The position numbers and the translations under genes were made by a program. Shown here in pieces: positions 1 through 11,616 of a DNA stretch of 64,000 nucleotides. The notes under the pieces were generated by a model. The model worked only from the letters and a program-made list of their open reading frames with translations. It had not been told where the DNA came from and ran no database searches. Source of the stretch: Panicum virgatum (taxonomy: Eukaryota; Streptophyta; Magnoliopsida; Poales; Poaceae); contig NC_053142.1 in assembly GCF_016808335.1 (NCBI RefSeq), positions 44,001,674 through 44,065,673 on the forward strand, given 5' to 3'. Within the stretch, counting starts at the first letter, position 1. Every line of letters begins with the position of its first letter.

Positions 1-239
1 CGTCCTCCAGTCCCCTCCCCTGGATGCTCCTCCATGACGACCGCGCTCTCCCCGGCGGCCTCGGCCTGCGCGACATGCACCAGGGCCGGCGGATCCGGCG
101 GGCGTCCTCCAGCCCCCTCCGCTGGATGCAGCTCCATGATGAGCGTGCCCTCCCCGACGGCCTCGGCCTGCGCGCCGTCCACCATGGCCGGCGGAACCAG
201 CGTGCTTCCTCCGCCTCCCACCAGTGGATGCTGCTCCAT
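1..239 (-). CDS. 5' end of an unrecognised minus-strand gene with a 34-residue repeat (partial)
   Basis: Read on the minus strand, an ATG at 239-237 opens a frame of 79 codons with no stop that runs off the left edge. The product is Gly, Ala, Glu and Pro rich. It is built from a 34-residue unit that starts Met-Glu-x-His-Pro and contains a VAQAEA/GAQAEA block; there are two full units and a third begun. The underlying DNA repeat has a 102 bp period, so the frame is kept across units. Upstream of the ATG (right, about 240-330) is a leader-like stretch. The first ATG in that leader context was taken as start. No family is recognised and no function is proposed. The plus-strand open frames over the same bases look like shadows of this GC-rich repeat. 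Confidence 0.5.
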   Translation of the reverse strand, partial: MEQHPLVGGGGSTLVPPAMVDGAQAEAVGEGTLIMELHPAEGAGGRPPDPPALVHVAQAEAAGESAVVMEEHPGEGTGG

Positions 240-439
240 GACCAAAAGTCGAAATGAAGAGAGATGATGGAATTGGTGGGGAGTACAGACAGCGGTGCTA
301 CAGGGAGAGGCTGATTTGGCAACCCAAACCCTAGAGCGGGGACGGAAGGAAAAGGGCTCTCACGCGTGGCTTGTGGGCCAAACGAGCCGGCAATCTCCAC
401 CTCCGGTGATTTTACCGGAGATAATATGAGAAGAACAAT
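240..439 (-). other. putative leader and promoter-proximal region of the minus-strand gene
   Basis: This stretch lies upstream of the minus-strand start codon. Read on the minus strand it contains a leader-like segment with CTCTAGGGTTTGGGTT near 322-337, a motif class common around plant transcription starts. No clear TATA box was found. No other feature is visible. Confidence 0.25.
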
Positions 440-1004
440 CGGCTTTTGCACGAGAGGTGTTAGAGATTGAGGCGTGCGGATTTAGGTTAGATATTTATGA
501 GGAAAACATATGGTCGGGTCGAATGGTAATACTTGAGAGAAATTATGCTTCTTCATGGTCTCCACTAGATTTGGGTTGAGATGAAAATGAACCTGGTCAT
601 GCCAACGGTGACTGCTTCGAAATGTTTACTCCAACACGGGGATTTCGACAAGGTGACCCAATCTCCTCCTATCTCTTATTGTTAAAAGCAGAGGGTCTTT
701 CCTATCTCTAGAAAAGGAATCAGCTGTTAGCGCTCAATGGCATTAGGGTGGCACCGTCAACTCTGATGGTCAGCCATCTACTCTTTGAGGATGATAGCTT
801 GTTTTTAGAGCGGATGGGGAGAGTGCTAAGGAGATGAAGGATGTGTTAAGAATTTATTATCTAGCTCCGGGCCAGCAAATAAATATGGACACAAATCTTC
901 GGTTCACTTTTCCAAGGGCTGCGCCCAGAGCTTGAGAGAGGAGATAAGGATGTTCTTGAGGTACAAACTAAAACACTTAAGGAAAAGTATCTAGGCATGC
1001 CATT
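440..1004 (+). pseudogene. decayed LINE (non-LTR) reverse transcriptase fragment
   Basis: The frame at about 629-710 reads EMFTPTRGFRQGDPISSYLL, matching the plant L1-clade block around the RQGDP motif. Further on, about 776-810 reads HLLFEDDSLFL, corresponding to the F-A/E-DD catalytic box. Later stretches resemble the SGQ-IN and KYLG-MP blocks that follow it in plant LINEs. Stops and frameshifts separate the pieces, so it is a dead fragment lacking its endonuclease and 3' tail. It is cut at 1004 by the LTR that begins at 1005, immediately after the KYLGMP-like codons, so the LTR went into an already resident LINE. Confidence 0.65.
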
Positions 1005-1760
1005 TGTCGGTGTCCCGACCCGGGGGTCCGGATCCCAACTAGTAAATGTTGCGTGTTTCCTCGTCCCAGATGTTGATGCAAGAGGTAACACAGTAACACA
1101 CGGGTTTATCCTGGTTTCGGCCACGGGGCCGTACATCCAGCAAAGAGGTATGCAAGGGCACTGTATTATTTTGCACCCGGAGTGCTTGTAGTAGCGGGTA
1201 CAAGCAAGGCGAGAGAGGGAGGGAAGCTCCCAGGTCTCTGCTAGAAAAGGAGTTGGTTGAGATGAGTGCGATGATCGCGAGTGTGGATGACCGTGGTTTC
1301 CGATGTCCAGAACGTCCGAACCCCCCTTAAAAGAAGCCCACCTCCTCCTTTTATAGTTATAAGGAGGGGCGGAGTACATGAGTGGGGGAACGTGGGAGTC
1401 GTCATCTTCCCCCGAATCGCGGGAGTGCAGTGGTCGAACACTGTAGGAAGTACACTGTGGGCATGGCATCGGGCGTGGAAGTCGTCCTTGGTCTTGCGGA
1501 GATCGCGCCGGCATCCTACCAGCTCCAGCAGGCGGCGTGGTCGTCGCTGTAGAGCGTACTGTCCTCCAGACGTGGCGTGATGGCGTTCCGTGGGCCCCGT
1601 AGGCCAAGGTCTTACATGCCCCAGCGGTGGCGGGGCACGCGGTGGTCCCGGACCCCCCTGGATAATGTGCTGGTGTGCGCACTAAGGGGGTCCGAGGGTT
1701 GCGTGGAGGTCCCGGACCCCCTCGAGGGGGGATGTCCGGGACTCCGGCTGCGTGTGCTGT
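1005..1760 (-). repeat. fragment of the Tat-lineage gypsy LTR
   Basis: Starts TGTCGGTGTCCCGACC and runs like the LTRs at 30431 and 32373 (blocks such as AACTAGTAAATG and GCACCCGGAGTG). A minus-strand TATAAAAG lies at 1356-1349. The fragment stops at 1760, where a copia-type LTR begins. The rest of this LTR is not to the right of that insert. Bases 1540-1760 recur at 9889-10109. Over its first 390 bp it is closer to the fragment at 32373 than to the full LTR at 30431, suggesting the two may once have flanked one element. Confidence 0.75.
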
Positions 1761-3219
1761 TGTAGCGAAAATGGCCTCTCATGCCATATTTCAATATAAT
1801 GTTTTGGCGATTGATGACACACGCAACACTTGAATTAATGTGTTTGCTTAGATGATATACTCAGGCTTTTAGGTTCAAGTGATGACAAAGAGAAGAGAGG
1901 CGAAGCTAGGCCCGAGATGGGAAGTTTTACCGGTTGAACCGACGCCAAGCAAATTACACACGTCGGTGCATTGACTTGAGCACGTCTGGGAAGTTTTAGT
2001 ATCACCGGTTAAACCGACGTAAGGCAAAATGTACTCATCGGTGCAATGACAGAGATGGCCTGCGGGCTAGGGTTTGGCACCAGATGAACCGACGATAGGA
2101 AGTTTGAATACGTCGGTGCAATGGCAGAAGCAGACCAAGGAAAATGCATACATCGGATGAACCGATGATGCACCGGTTAATGGCGTCGGTGCAGTTGTCC
2201 AGAGAGTTTGTTTTTCAAGGATCAGAGGACAGTTGCACTCACCGGTTAAACCGACGCTAATATTACATACACCGGTCGATTGCGTCGGTTGATTGCCCGT
2301 ACACGTAACGGCTAGTTTTCAGTGGGCAGTTTAGTATCACCGGTTAAACCGACGATGACAATTTGGGGAGCATCGGATTAACCGGTGTTAAGCACATTTC
2401 TGGCAGCTTTTCTCCAACGGCTATATTTGCTTGTGCTGCCTATATATACCCCCAAGGCCGGGTCATTTGAGAGTGCTGGAGTTAAAAGAAGTATACTAGA
2501 GCTAAAGATCATCTCCAACCACCATAGAGCTTCATTGTACATCATATAGGCTTAAGCACACTTGTTAGAGTGCTTAGTGCTTGATTAGGGATTAGTTCTT
2601 GCGAGAGCTCCCTTGAGAGAAGTCTTGCTGCGGCAAGCAAACACTTGTACTCGTCGTGTGACCCTCCGACTTGGTGTGGAGTGGCAACGACACTTTGTGC
2701 GGGGGAAGAGGAGGCCCCCTCCTTGGTGGAGAAGCTCCGTAGTGGATTTCGGCCGGGTGACCGAGAGAGACGGTGGCGGTGCACGAGACTCGGTGTCTTG
2801 TGGGCACTTGCCTTTGCTTGCCGGCATCGCCATTGGTGGCGTAGTGCAAGACGGTGATCGGAAGAGCCTCGGTGTCCCGTGGACGTAGGCGTTTATGCCG
2901 AACCACGTTACATGACCGTGTCTACTCGGGAGTTTGCATCCCTCTTGCACTTATCTCTTTACTTACCGCATTACGTTTCCGCACTTACTCTACCTTGCAT
3001 ACCTTTACTTTCCTAGTTAGTTTGATTATGATTAGCTAGGTTGCAAGTCTTTTTAGGGGTTAGTAGAGAGTAGCATAGATAAACCTTAGTCATAACTAGC
3101 ATGCGTAGGACGTGTTAGGTTTATCTTTTGCAAGTAGTTTGAGCCCTAGGTTAAAAAGCGATTAGCGACCCTATTCACCCCCTCCCCCTCTAGGGTCGGA
3201 CACCCCGGTGATCCTTACA
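1761..3219 (+). mobile_element. Sirevirus-like copia LTR, chimeric copy
   Basis: Runs from TGTAGCGAAA to GATCCTTACA, with TG...CA ends and a TGTA/TACA terminal inverted repeat. It contains an array of CACCGGTTAAACCGACG-type motifs, a TATA box TATATATA at about 2441, and the C-rich 3' end typical of Sirevirus LTRs. The 5 bp before it are GCTGT, but the bases after it are not, so the TSD is broken. Up to about 2704 it is almost identical to the copy at 10110. After that it is a different member of the same family. No internal copia genes are present. Confidence 0.7.
1928..2400 (+). repeat. array of CGGTT(A/G)AACCG(A/G)CG motifs in the copia LTR
   Basis: About eight copies of a partly palindromic motif related to ACCGGTTAAACCGACG occur at irregular 25-90 bp spacing, some in reverse form (GTCGGTGCA, ATCGGATTAACCGGTG). 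The same array is in the copy at 10277-10749. Such short palindromes are characteristic of Sirevirus LTRs. Their function is unknown; a role as protein-binding or regulatory sites is inference. Confidence 0.65.
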
Positions 3220-3682
3220 ACTACTCCATGCGTTTGTACCTCTAATATATATTTCACTTTGCTTGTTGTACTGTACTCCCTCGGCATATTAGGGGATTCA
3301 TTATTTGTTTATTCAAAGGCATCTTTTGGACGGAAGAGATGAGTCCTAGTCCGTGTATACCTGTTTACATCAAAAAATAATAGAGTCCATATCTAAATAG
3401 GAAATACCAAATTTTTATTCAATATAGATTTTTATGTCAAATTCTTCAGAATAATATAAACCGTTAGATTTTCATAAAATCCAACGGTGTAAATTCTTCT
3501 CTTTTTTAGATTAATTTGAGAATTTCTAGACTCTCTCGATGAATATGGTGGCTTCTTTTAGCATGAATCGTTTGACCCTGTAAAAAACATGTGATGTAAA
3601 GAAAACTGCTCATCCACAAGAATCATATCTAAGCTCATAAGTTCATGTGTTACAAAATTAATTTATTCTCATATTCTTATAC
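3220..3682 (-). other. AT-rich segment with an inverted Helitron-derived fragment
   Basis: On the minus strand, about 3570-3370 resembles the start of the Helitron at 40791: AAAAGAAGCCACCA, a GAGAGT-CTAGAAATTC block, then TTTACACCGTT-GATTTTATGAA-ATCTAACGG in the same order. It is therefore a piece of a related Helitron in reverse orientation, without termini. The first 130 bases show nothing recognisable. Confidence 0.5.
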
Positions 3683-3720
3683 TCTTGTTACTATACACCC
3701 TGGAGAGCCCGGCTTCTCAG

Positions 3721-4017
3721 CGCTCCACCCCCCCCTGCGCTCGACACGTGCACGGGAGGGGAAAACCGACGCGGCCCGCGGATTCCCAGGCCCCGTCTGC
3801 GCTGCGCACCGCCTTCGCTGCCAGGAGAGAGGTGGTCGACGCGGGGTGTGGATCACGGGCCCTCTCCTTACGCTCCACCCCCGCGCTCGACACGTGCACG
3901 GGAGGGGAAAACCGACGCGGCCTGTGGATTCCCAGGCCCCGCCTGCGCTGCGCACCGCCTTCGCTGCCAGGAGAGAGGCGGTCGACGCGGGGTGTGGATC
4001 ACGGGTCCTCTCCTTAT
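3721..4017 (+). repeat. tandem duplication of about 148 bp near the Helitron 5' end
   Basis: The unit starting CGCTCCACCCCC at 3721 is repeated at 3871. Both units contain TCGACACGTGCACGGGAGGG, ATTCCCAGGCCCCG and GGTCGACGCGGGGTGTGG-type blocks. A single, more diverged unit lies at about 56325-56390 in the related Helitron. Confidence 0.8.
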
Positions 4018-4598
4018 CGCTGCGCTCCTTTCCACTTTCGTCTCCCTCTTTCGGAGGTGGGGTAGGGTTTGGGGAGCGGGGGTTGGCGCTATCATCGCCG
4101 GTGGCGACGCTTTGGGCGGTGTGCTGGCCGCCTGCGACCACCAGCACCGTTCTTCTCCAGGTGCGCTTTTCATATACGCAGACCTTCCACTCCATTGCTT
4201 CTCTGTTGCCGTGGCTTGCGGACCATTCTTTGAGGGCCGCTTCGTTGGTGCAGCTCGCCACCGGCGACCTGGCTGCCGGTGCGTGGTCCATCCGTCAGGA
4301 CCGCCGTCGCTCTCCTCCAGCTGTGGTCCCTTCCTGCTTCACCTGCATTGTTGCCTCCATTCTCCCAGAAATTAAGGTAGGCTCCAGATCTGCGCGATTT
4401 TATCCGCTTCGAATCGATGAGGGAGCATGCTGCTTCTTCATTGACTGTTGATGCTTCCATTCCTTTGTGTCCTCGACGATTAACATACCCTGCCGATTGT
4501 TCCCCTGGTTGGTCCGCCACTAGCTGCTTTCTTGGGGTCTCGGAGGCGGTGTCCTGCCGTGCGTTGCCCGCGGATCCCTGCTTGCCTCTGCTGCGAGG

Positions 4599-4972
4599 CT
4601 TTCTCCAACCATCCCCCCCATCCAACTCCCCCCAAACGTACTATTTACTATATTTTACTACCTCCCTCCAAAAGATTCCTCCCCCTATAACTCCTTCTCT
4701 CCAACCATTCCCCCCATATCTATTCCCCATATATACTATCACTCATTAACTAACTATTTATTTAACGTTTTTGAATTTTAAAAAAATCATACAGTATTTG
4801 TACTGTCATAATACGCATTATCACCGTGTTATGGGGCTCAAACGGGATTAATATCACGAAGAAACGGTGTGATTAGAGATATAGGGGGAGTTGGAACTCA
4901 CCCTATACGTGGGGGGAGTTTCAACTCCCCTCGTATATAGGGGGAGCTGTGGGGGGAGCCGTTGGAGCGCTC
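4599..4972. mobile_element. MITE-like element with C-rich terminal inverted repeats
   Basis: Left end GCTTTCTCCAACCATCCCCC pairs with the right end GGGGGGAGCCGTTGGAGCGC read in reverse (both give G-CTCCAAC--CCCCCC). The core is AT-rich and has no coding capacity. It lies inside the Helitron, upstream of the Rep gene. The target duplication was not resolved and the superfamily is not assigned. Confidence 0.5.
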
Positions 4973-5556
4973 GCTCCCCCCAAAGCCCCCCTACGTAGGG
5001 TGGGGGGCGTTATACAGTGTGCCCTTGGAGCAAGCCTGAGCCGGTTTCGTCTTAGTCTGAATCAGGTTCGTGCCTCTTCTTTGCCTCCTGTGTTCTTCGT
5101 TTCTGCACCTGCGTGGAGATGTCGTTCTTTTCCTCTTCGTTTGCTGCCTATTGGGTGTCTCTGACCGTCAGATGTGCCAGTTCCAGTTCTTGTGTGGGTG
5201 TTGCTTCATGTTAATTTATTGATCTCTATTAATGTTCTGATTGATATTTGTAGGCCGCCTGCCTGTGAGACGCGTTGGAATTCTTGCTCTCCTGCTGCCG
5301 TTCTTTAGGTGCGTACTCTACGGTTCTCTCAGTTCCCTTCTGTGTGTTGTACAGATAGTTCTTGCTGTATTGTTGGCGATGCCTTTGCCTGCGCATAGCG
5401 TTCTTAAAATGTGATACTATTTGTGCTTCATACCTCTCTATGTGTTGTTTGGTTTGCTGCTAAAAAATGATGGACATTTGCGTCGTTGGTGCTCTTTGGC
5501 CCTTTCCACATTCGCCGCCACTTATTTGAGGTGTCCTTTCCTCTCTAAGTGTTTAG

Positions 5557-8500
5557 ATGGATGCTCCTGCTTCGTCGTGCCGGCGTTGCAGGGAATCTAG
5601 CGCTTCCGGTGGCAGAAATGTGCGTCCTAGGTGTTCTACGCCGGATTTGGTTAGCTCACGGCGCCGTCGTCGAGAGGCCGCAGCTGAGGCCACTCTAGCT
5701 GCTCGTGTTGATGCTGGTTGCGGTAGGAATGTGAGACTGCAGTTGCCATCGCCTCCTGTTGCTATATCTGGACATCCACCTGCTGTTTTGGTTCCCTCCT
5801 CTGCTCCTGCTGCCCCACCAAGCAACGTAGTGTCCAGTGAGTTGAACTGAAAGGGATGCTATTTCGTTTGAGAAAAAAATGGTTTCCTCTCATGGTTCAG
5901 ATTCTGGTGTTTTCTATTTAGGAGACCATTTTTGCCCCATCGTGCCTGTACTCGTTGCTCGAGAAAATAGAGCCAGGAGAATGTCCGTCAATAGGAACAG
6001 GGACCTAATGAGGAAAGGTTGACTGCGATTGGAGCGCATTGCTCTTTAATTTACCGCAGTGCTTTGCTCAATTAAATTTAACATGTTTTCTGATCAACAA
6101 CGCAGGTTATTTCCCTTCTGATCTTTGCCCTGAGCCTATAGTTGCCTTTCCAAAAGAGTATGCCACTCTATTGAAAGGTGCATTTCTTGACTATTTTTCC
6201 TGTTTGCCTCCTATTAGCTGCTGTCCGCATTCAATGCGTGCACATCTTACCTTCTGAGCTTCCTGTTATAGAGACCTATTCTAGCCGATCTTACTACGGC
6301 GGCCCGGATTACGTGTGCGAGCATTGCAACACATTCTTCTGGTACCAGGAGCGTGTTGCTAGCCTAAGCTCTTATGCACAAAAACGTATTGTGTACCATT
6401 CATGTTGCCGTGGTGGCCGTATCTCCCTTCCAAAGCATCGCCCGTTCCCTCCTCCGTTATGTGATCTGATCAGGTTTAATGGAGGTCCTGCGGCTAACAG
6501 TTTCATGAAACTTATCAGACACTACAATTCTATGTTTGCCTTTACGTCTTTAGGAGTAGACATTGACAGATCCATAAATACTGGCCGTGGTCCTTATATA
6601 TTCAGAATCAATGGAGTCGTCCATCATCGTATTGGGTCTCTAATTCCAGATGAAGGGAGCAGGCCCCAATATGCCCAGCTGTATATTTACGACACCGCCA
6701 ATGAAGTGCAGAATAGGCTTGCCATCCACTCTTCTGATGCAAACAGCGATTCCATGGCCTGTCCTCAGGTTGTTGAGTCTCTGATTTCCATGTTCGATCA
6801 ATGCAACCCATTGGTCATGGAATTCCGTATGGTTCGAGATAGGCTTCTTTCCCCTACTTCTCCAGATGTCCGTATCAGACTGTTTGGATCATCCGATACA
6901 AGTGCAGACCGATATAGCCTACCAGCTATTAATGAATTGGCAGCCCTTATTGTTGGAGATATATCCTCTTCTACGCATCCCTTTGATATAGTTCTTGAGT
7001 CGTGCAAAGGAAAGTTTAGACGTGTGCCTCCTATCCATCCTGCTCTTATGGCATTGCAGTACCCAATCCTCTTCCCTTATGGTGATAAGGGTTACCAATT
7101 AGGTATTAGGTTTAGAGACGGGTGCTTAGGATGCCAAGGAAGTCGAAATGAGGTTAGCATGATGGAGTTCTATTCCTATTACCAGCATTACCGTAGAGGC
7201 GAGCCGAATCCAGTCCTTTGCTCTGGCCGCCTTTCCCAGCAATACGGTGTTAATGCTTATTCATGTGTTGAGGCAAACAGGCTTTCCTTCCACTTTTTCA
7301 ACCAAAAAAATCTCCGGAGTGAAACCTATCAAGGAATCTCTGATGCAAAGGTGCATCCACTGGTAAGGATGTAGGAATCAAGACGATGCTACCGGCTTCT
7401 TATCCAGGCAGTAGGCGCAATCTGAATCAGAACTACCATGATTGCATGGCGATTTCCAGGGCTTATGGTTCTCCCACTTTGTTCACCACTTTCACTTGCA
7501 ATGCTAATTGGCCTGAGATAGCTGAGGCATTGAGATGAGAGCCTGGACAGAAGCCTCCTGATCGTGCCGATATCACCAGTCGCGTATTCCATATGAAGCT
7601 CCAGGAATACATAGACGATATTAGGAGTGGCGATGCTTACGGTCCTGTGACAGCCTGTGAGAATTTTCCTTATCTCCGTTTCTCTCATTCGTCCTTTGTG
7701 GGTGTGATTTCCGTCCTCTTAATGTTCTTTTCCTTTTGCTGTAGTCGCCGATACTATAGAGTTCCAAAAAAGAGGGCTTCCTCATGCTCACATTCTTATT
7801 TGGCAAAGCAATTGCGCTGGTGAGACTTCAGCCGCCTTTGTAGATCAGTTTATAACTGCTGAGCTGCCTGATCCGAAAGAAGATCCGCTGGGTTTCATTT
7901 TGGTGCAAGAATTCATGATGCATGGACCTTGTGGTGCGCTTGATCCCAAGTGCCCATGCATGAAAGATGGAAAGTGTTCTAAAAGGTTTCCAAAGAGTTT
8001 CCAGCCTGCAACTATGTTTGATGCGGATGGATTCCCTGTCTATCGACGGCGAGATACCAGTGTTAAGGCCCGTAAGAGTGGTGTGGGCCTTGATAATAGA
8101 TGGGTTGTGCCGCACAATCTGCAAATTCTAAAAAAATTTCAAGCACACATAAATGTAGATGCCTGCAACCAGTCCTACCTCATCAAGTATCTTTTCAAGT
8201 ACTGCAACAAAGGTGCCGATGCAGCAAGTTTGGGTGTTGCTGCAGACAGCTCAGCAAACAAGGACAAACAACCAGGGAATAGCGAAGGTGTTGATGAGAT
8301 TGCTGAATATATTAAGTCGAGATACCTTTCATGGTGTGAAGCGGTGTGGCGGTTGCTTGGCTTCGAGATACATGAGAAATTCCCAGCAGTGGAGAGGCTC
8401 CATGTCCACCTGCCTGGTATGAACATTGTCGCTGTGTCAGAAGAGGATGTTTTGGAGGATGTTGTAAGTGATCCAGATTCCACCAAAAGTACATTGACAG

Positions 8501-9888
8501 AATGGTTTCTTGCTAATCAGATTTTCCCAGCCGCCCGCAAGTACACATATTGTGAGTTCCCAAATTATTACACCGGGAACAACAAGCGGAAGACATGGGA
8601 GGGTCGTAGGCGAGGGACCAAAATCGGTAGACTGCGTTTTATTCATCCCGGTGTTGGCGATGCGTTCTACCTTAGGATGCTTCTCATGGTTGTTAGAGGT
8701 GCGATTAGTTACGCGAATGTTAGGACCTATGAGGGTGTTGTGCACAGCACTTTTCGACAGGCCTGCCAGGCACGAGGTCTCATTGGCGACGATACTGAAT
8801 GGACATCTCTTTTTTATGAGGCTGTTCGGTGGGCGAACCCATTCCAACTTAGAAGCATATTTATGACTGTTTTGGTATACTGTGATGTGGGCAATGTAAG
8901 AGCACTTTTCGATGCCTACTGGAAATACATGGCTGATGATATCAAATACAGGATGAGAAAAAATATCTGCAACCCTAACTATGATGTGCCAGATAGCATA
9001 CTGTTGTCCAGTCTTTTGAAAGAACTATCTTCAATGTTTTCGAATAACGGCCTTTCTATATCTTCCTATGATCTCCCTACATCTTCTGAGATAGCCCATG
9101 ATGAAAGTTCTAATAGGTTAATTCTTGAACAATTATCCTATGATAGGAGTGCCCTGGCTGTTGAAGCAGCATCTATGGCTTTAGCACTTAATGGTGACCA
9201 ACATTCTATATATGACAGCGTGATCAGCAGCGTGTGCAAGCGACATTCATTTGTCTATTTCATTGCTGGCCACGGTGGGACAGGCAAAACATTTCTGTGG
9301 AGGGCGATACTTGCAAGATTAAGGTCTCAAGATCATATAGTTCTCGCTGTTGCATCTTCTGGAGTTGCTGCTCTATTGATGCCTGGAGGCCGTACAGCAC
9401 ATTCGCGGTTTAGAATTCCTCTGGACATACATGATAGAAGTATATGCAGCATAGATAGGGGAACTTTACTAGCTGCCCTAATACAGAAAACGTCACTTAT
9501 TATTTGGGATGAGGCACCGATGACACATAGATTTTGCTTTGAAGCACTAGACCGAAGTCTTAGAGATCTGTTGTCCGCCGATGACGCTTCAAATGCAGCT
9601 AAACCATTTGGTGGTCTGCCTATACTATTAGGTGGTGATTTTAGGCAGGTGCTACCTGTCATCCAAGGAGCAGACCGTACTCAAATACTGAATGCTTCGC
9701 TGATAAGGTCGCCTCTGTGGAAACATGTTCAAGTGCTCAGATTAACTGTTAACATGCGCCTTTGCAATCCATCGCTCAGCCCTATAGAGAAAGCCCGCAT
9801 GTCGCGGTTTGCACAGTGGGTGCTAGATGTAGGGGAAGGGAAAATTCCTGCATATAGACGGGATGGGGAGATAGAAGACACATGGATT
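5557..9888 (+). pseudogene. Helitron Rep/helicase (RepHel) gene, 3' truncated and frameshifted
   Basis: Helitron transposases combine an HUH-type replication initiator with a Pif1-family helicase for rolling-circle transposition. Likely early exons lie at 5557-5837 and about 5881-6015. The Helitron-like N-terminal domain (PF14214 type) is read from about 6283 to 7355. The Rep block EFQKRGLPHAHIL at about 7762-7800 carries the His-x-His pair, and YLIKYLFKYCNKG at about 8179-8217 the paired tyrosines. The Pif1 helicase shows GHGGTGKT (Walker A, about 9268), IIWDEAPM (Walker B) and GGDFRQVLPV. An 88 bp intron (7657-7744, GTGAGA...CTGTAG) restores frame between GPVTA and DTIEFQ. Lesions are a frameshift near 7358, an in-frame TGA at about 7537, and loss of the last helicase motifs at 9888. 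Confidence 0.85.
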
Positions 9889-10109
9889 GTCGTCGCTGTA
9901 GAGCGTACTGTCCTCCAGACGTGGCGTGATGGCGTTCCGTGGGCCCCGTAGGCCAAGGTCTTACATGCCCCAGCGGTGGCGGGGCACGCGGTGGTCCCGG
10001 ACCCCCCTGGATAATGTGCTGGTGTGCGCACTAAGGGGGTCCGAGGGTTGCGTGGAGGTCCCGGACCCCCTCGAGGGGGGATGTCCGGGACTCCGGCTGC
10101 GTGTGCTGT

Positions 10110-11616
10110 TGTAGCGAAAATGGCCTCTCATGCCATATTTCAATATAATGTTTTGGCGATTGATGACACACGCAACACTTGAACTAATGTGTTTGCTTAG
10201 ATGATATACTCAGGCTTTTAGGTTCAAGTGATGACAAAGAGAAGAGAGGCGAAGCTAGGCCCGAGATGGGAAGTTTTACCGGTTGAACCGACGCCAAGCA
10301 AATTACACACGTCGGTGCATTGACTTGAGCACGTCTGGGAAGTTTTAGTATCACCGGTTAAACCGACGTAAGGCAAAATGTACTCATCGGTGCAATGACA
10401 GAGATGGCCTGCGGGCTAGGGTTTGGCACCAGATGAACCGACGATAGGAAGTTTGAATACGTCGGTGCAATGGCAGAAGCAGACCAAGGAAAATGCATAC
10501 ATCGGATGAACCGATGATGCACCGGTTAATGGCGTCGGTGCAGTTGTCCAGAGAGTTTGTTTTTCAAGGATCAGAGGACAGTTGCACTCACCGGTTAAAC
10601 CGACGCTAATATTACATACACCGGTCGATTGCGTCGGTTGATTGCCCGTACACGTAACGGCTAGTTTTCAGTGGGCAGTTTAGTATCACCGGTTAAACCG
10701 ACGATGACAATTTGGGGAGCATCGGATTAACCGGTGTTAAGCACATTTCTGGCAGCTTTTCTCCAACGGCTATATTTGCTTGTGCTGCCTATATATACCC
10801 CCAAGGCCGGGTCATTTGAGAGTGCTGGAGTTAAAAGAAGTATACTAGAGCTAAAGATCATCTCCAACCACCATAGAGCTTCATTGTACATCATATAGGC
10901 TTAAGCACACTTGTTAGAGTGCTTAGTGCTTGATTAGGGATTAGTTCTTGCGAGAGCTCCCTTGAGAGAAGTCTTGCTGCGGCAAGCAAACACTTGTACT
11001 CGTCGTGTGACCCTCCGACTTGGTGTGGAGTGGCAACGACACTTTGTGCGGGGAAGGAGGCCCCTACTTGGTGTTAAAGCTCCAAGATAGTGAAGACGGT
11101 GCCGTGGTGACGCTTCGAGATAGACGGTGGCGGTGACCTCGTCTTTGTGACTTGGTGTCACTTAGCCTTTGCTTGTCGGGAGCCTTGGAGGCGTGGCAAG
11201 ACGGTGATCAAGCGAAGAGACTCGGTATCACACTTGTTCTTTGTGAGCAAGTGGCCGTGGACGTAGGGAGGGACTTTGGTGTCCTAACCGAACCACGTTA
11301 AATCGTGTGTCTTGGTGTCTTCACGGGAGTTTGCATATCCTCTCCCTTACCGCTTTACTTACCGCATTACGTTTCCGCATTCACTCTTTCTTGCTTACCT
11401 TTACTTTCCTAGTTAGTTTGATTAGGATTGTCTATAGGTTGCAAGTCTTTTGGGGTAAGTAGAGGGTAGCATAGATAAACCTTAGTCATAACTAGCATGT
11501 GTAGGACGTGTTAGGTTTATCTTATGTAATTAGATTGAGCCCTAGGATAGAAAAGCGATTAGCGACCCTATTCACCCCCTCCCCCTCTAGGGTCGGACAC
11601 CCCGGTGATCCTTACA
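10110..11616 (+). mobile_element. solo Sirevirus-like copia LTR with a perfect TSD
   Basis: TGTAGCG...CCTTACA, 1507 bp, is flanked on both sides by GCTGT (10105-10109 and 11617-11621), inside the gypsy LTR. No primer-binding site, coding sequence or second LTR follows, so it is a solo LTR left by intra-element recombination. It has the same CGGTTAAACCG array and a TATATATA box near 10790, in plus orientation. Confidence 0.85.

Larger units (their letters stand above)
3683..9888 (+). mobile_element. autonomous-type Helitron, 3' truncated
   Basis: The 5' end is placed at TCTTGTTACTATACACCCTGGA, because the block CTATACACCCTGGA and about 100 bp after it recur at the 5' end of the Helitron at 56264. 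It carries the Rep/helicase gene at 5557-9888. The right part is missing: coding sequence runs straight into an internal position of a gypsy LTR at 9889, so the 3' hairpin and CTAG end are absent and this copy could not move by itself. The exact 5' base is uncertain. Confidence 0.6.

Noticed and set aside
861..1682. 273-codon open frame on the minus strand across the gypsy LTR
   Set aside because: It covers an LTR and noncoding LTR sequence at 9729-10031 shares part of it. There are no motifs; it is an accidental frame in GC-rich repeat DNA.
3645..4451. 268-codon plus-strand and 204-codon minus-strand frames near the Helitron 5' end
   Set aside because: They follow a tandem duplication and are open in several phases on both strands. 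No domain is visible; base composition explains them.
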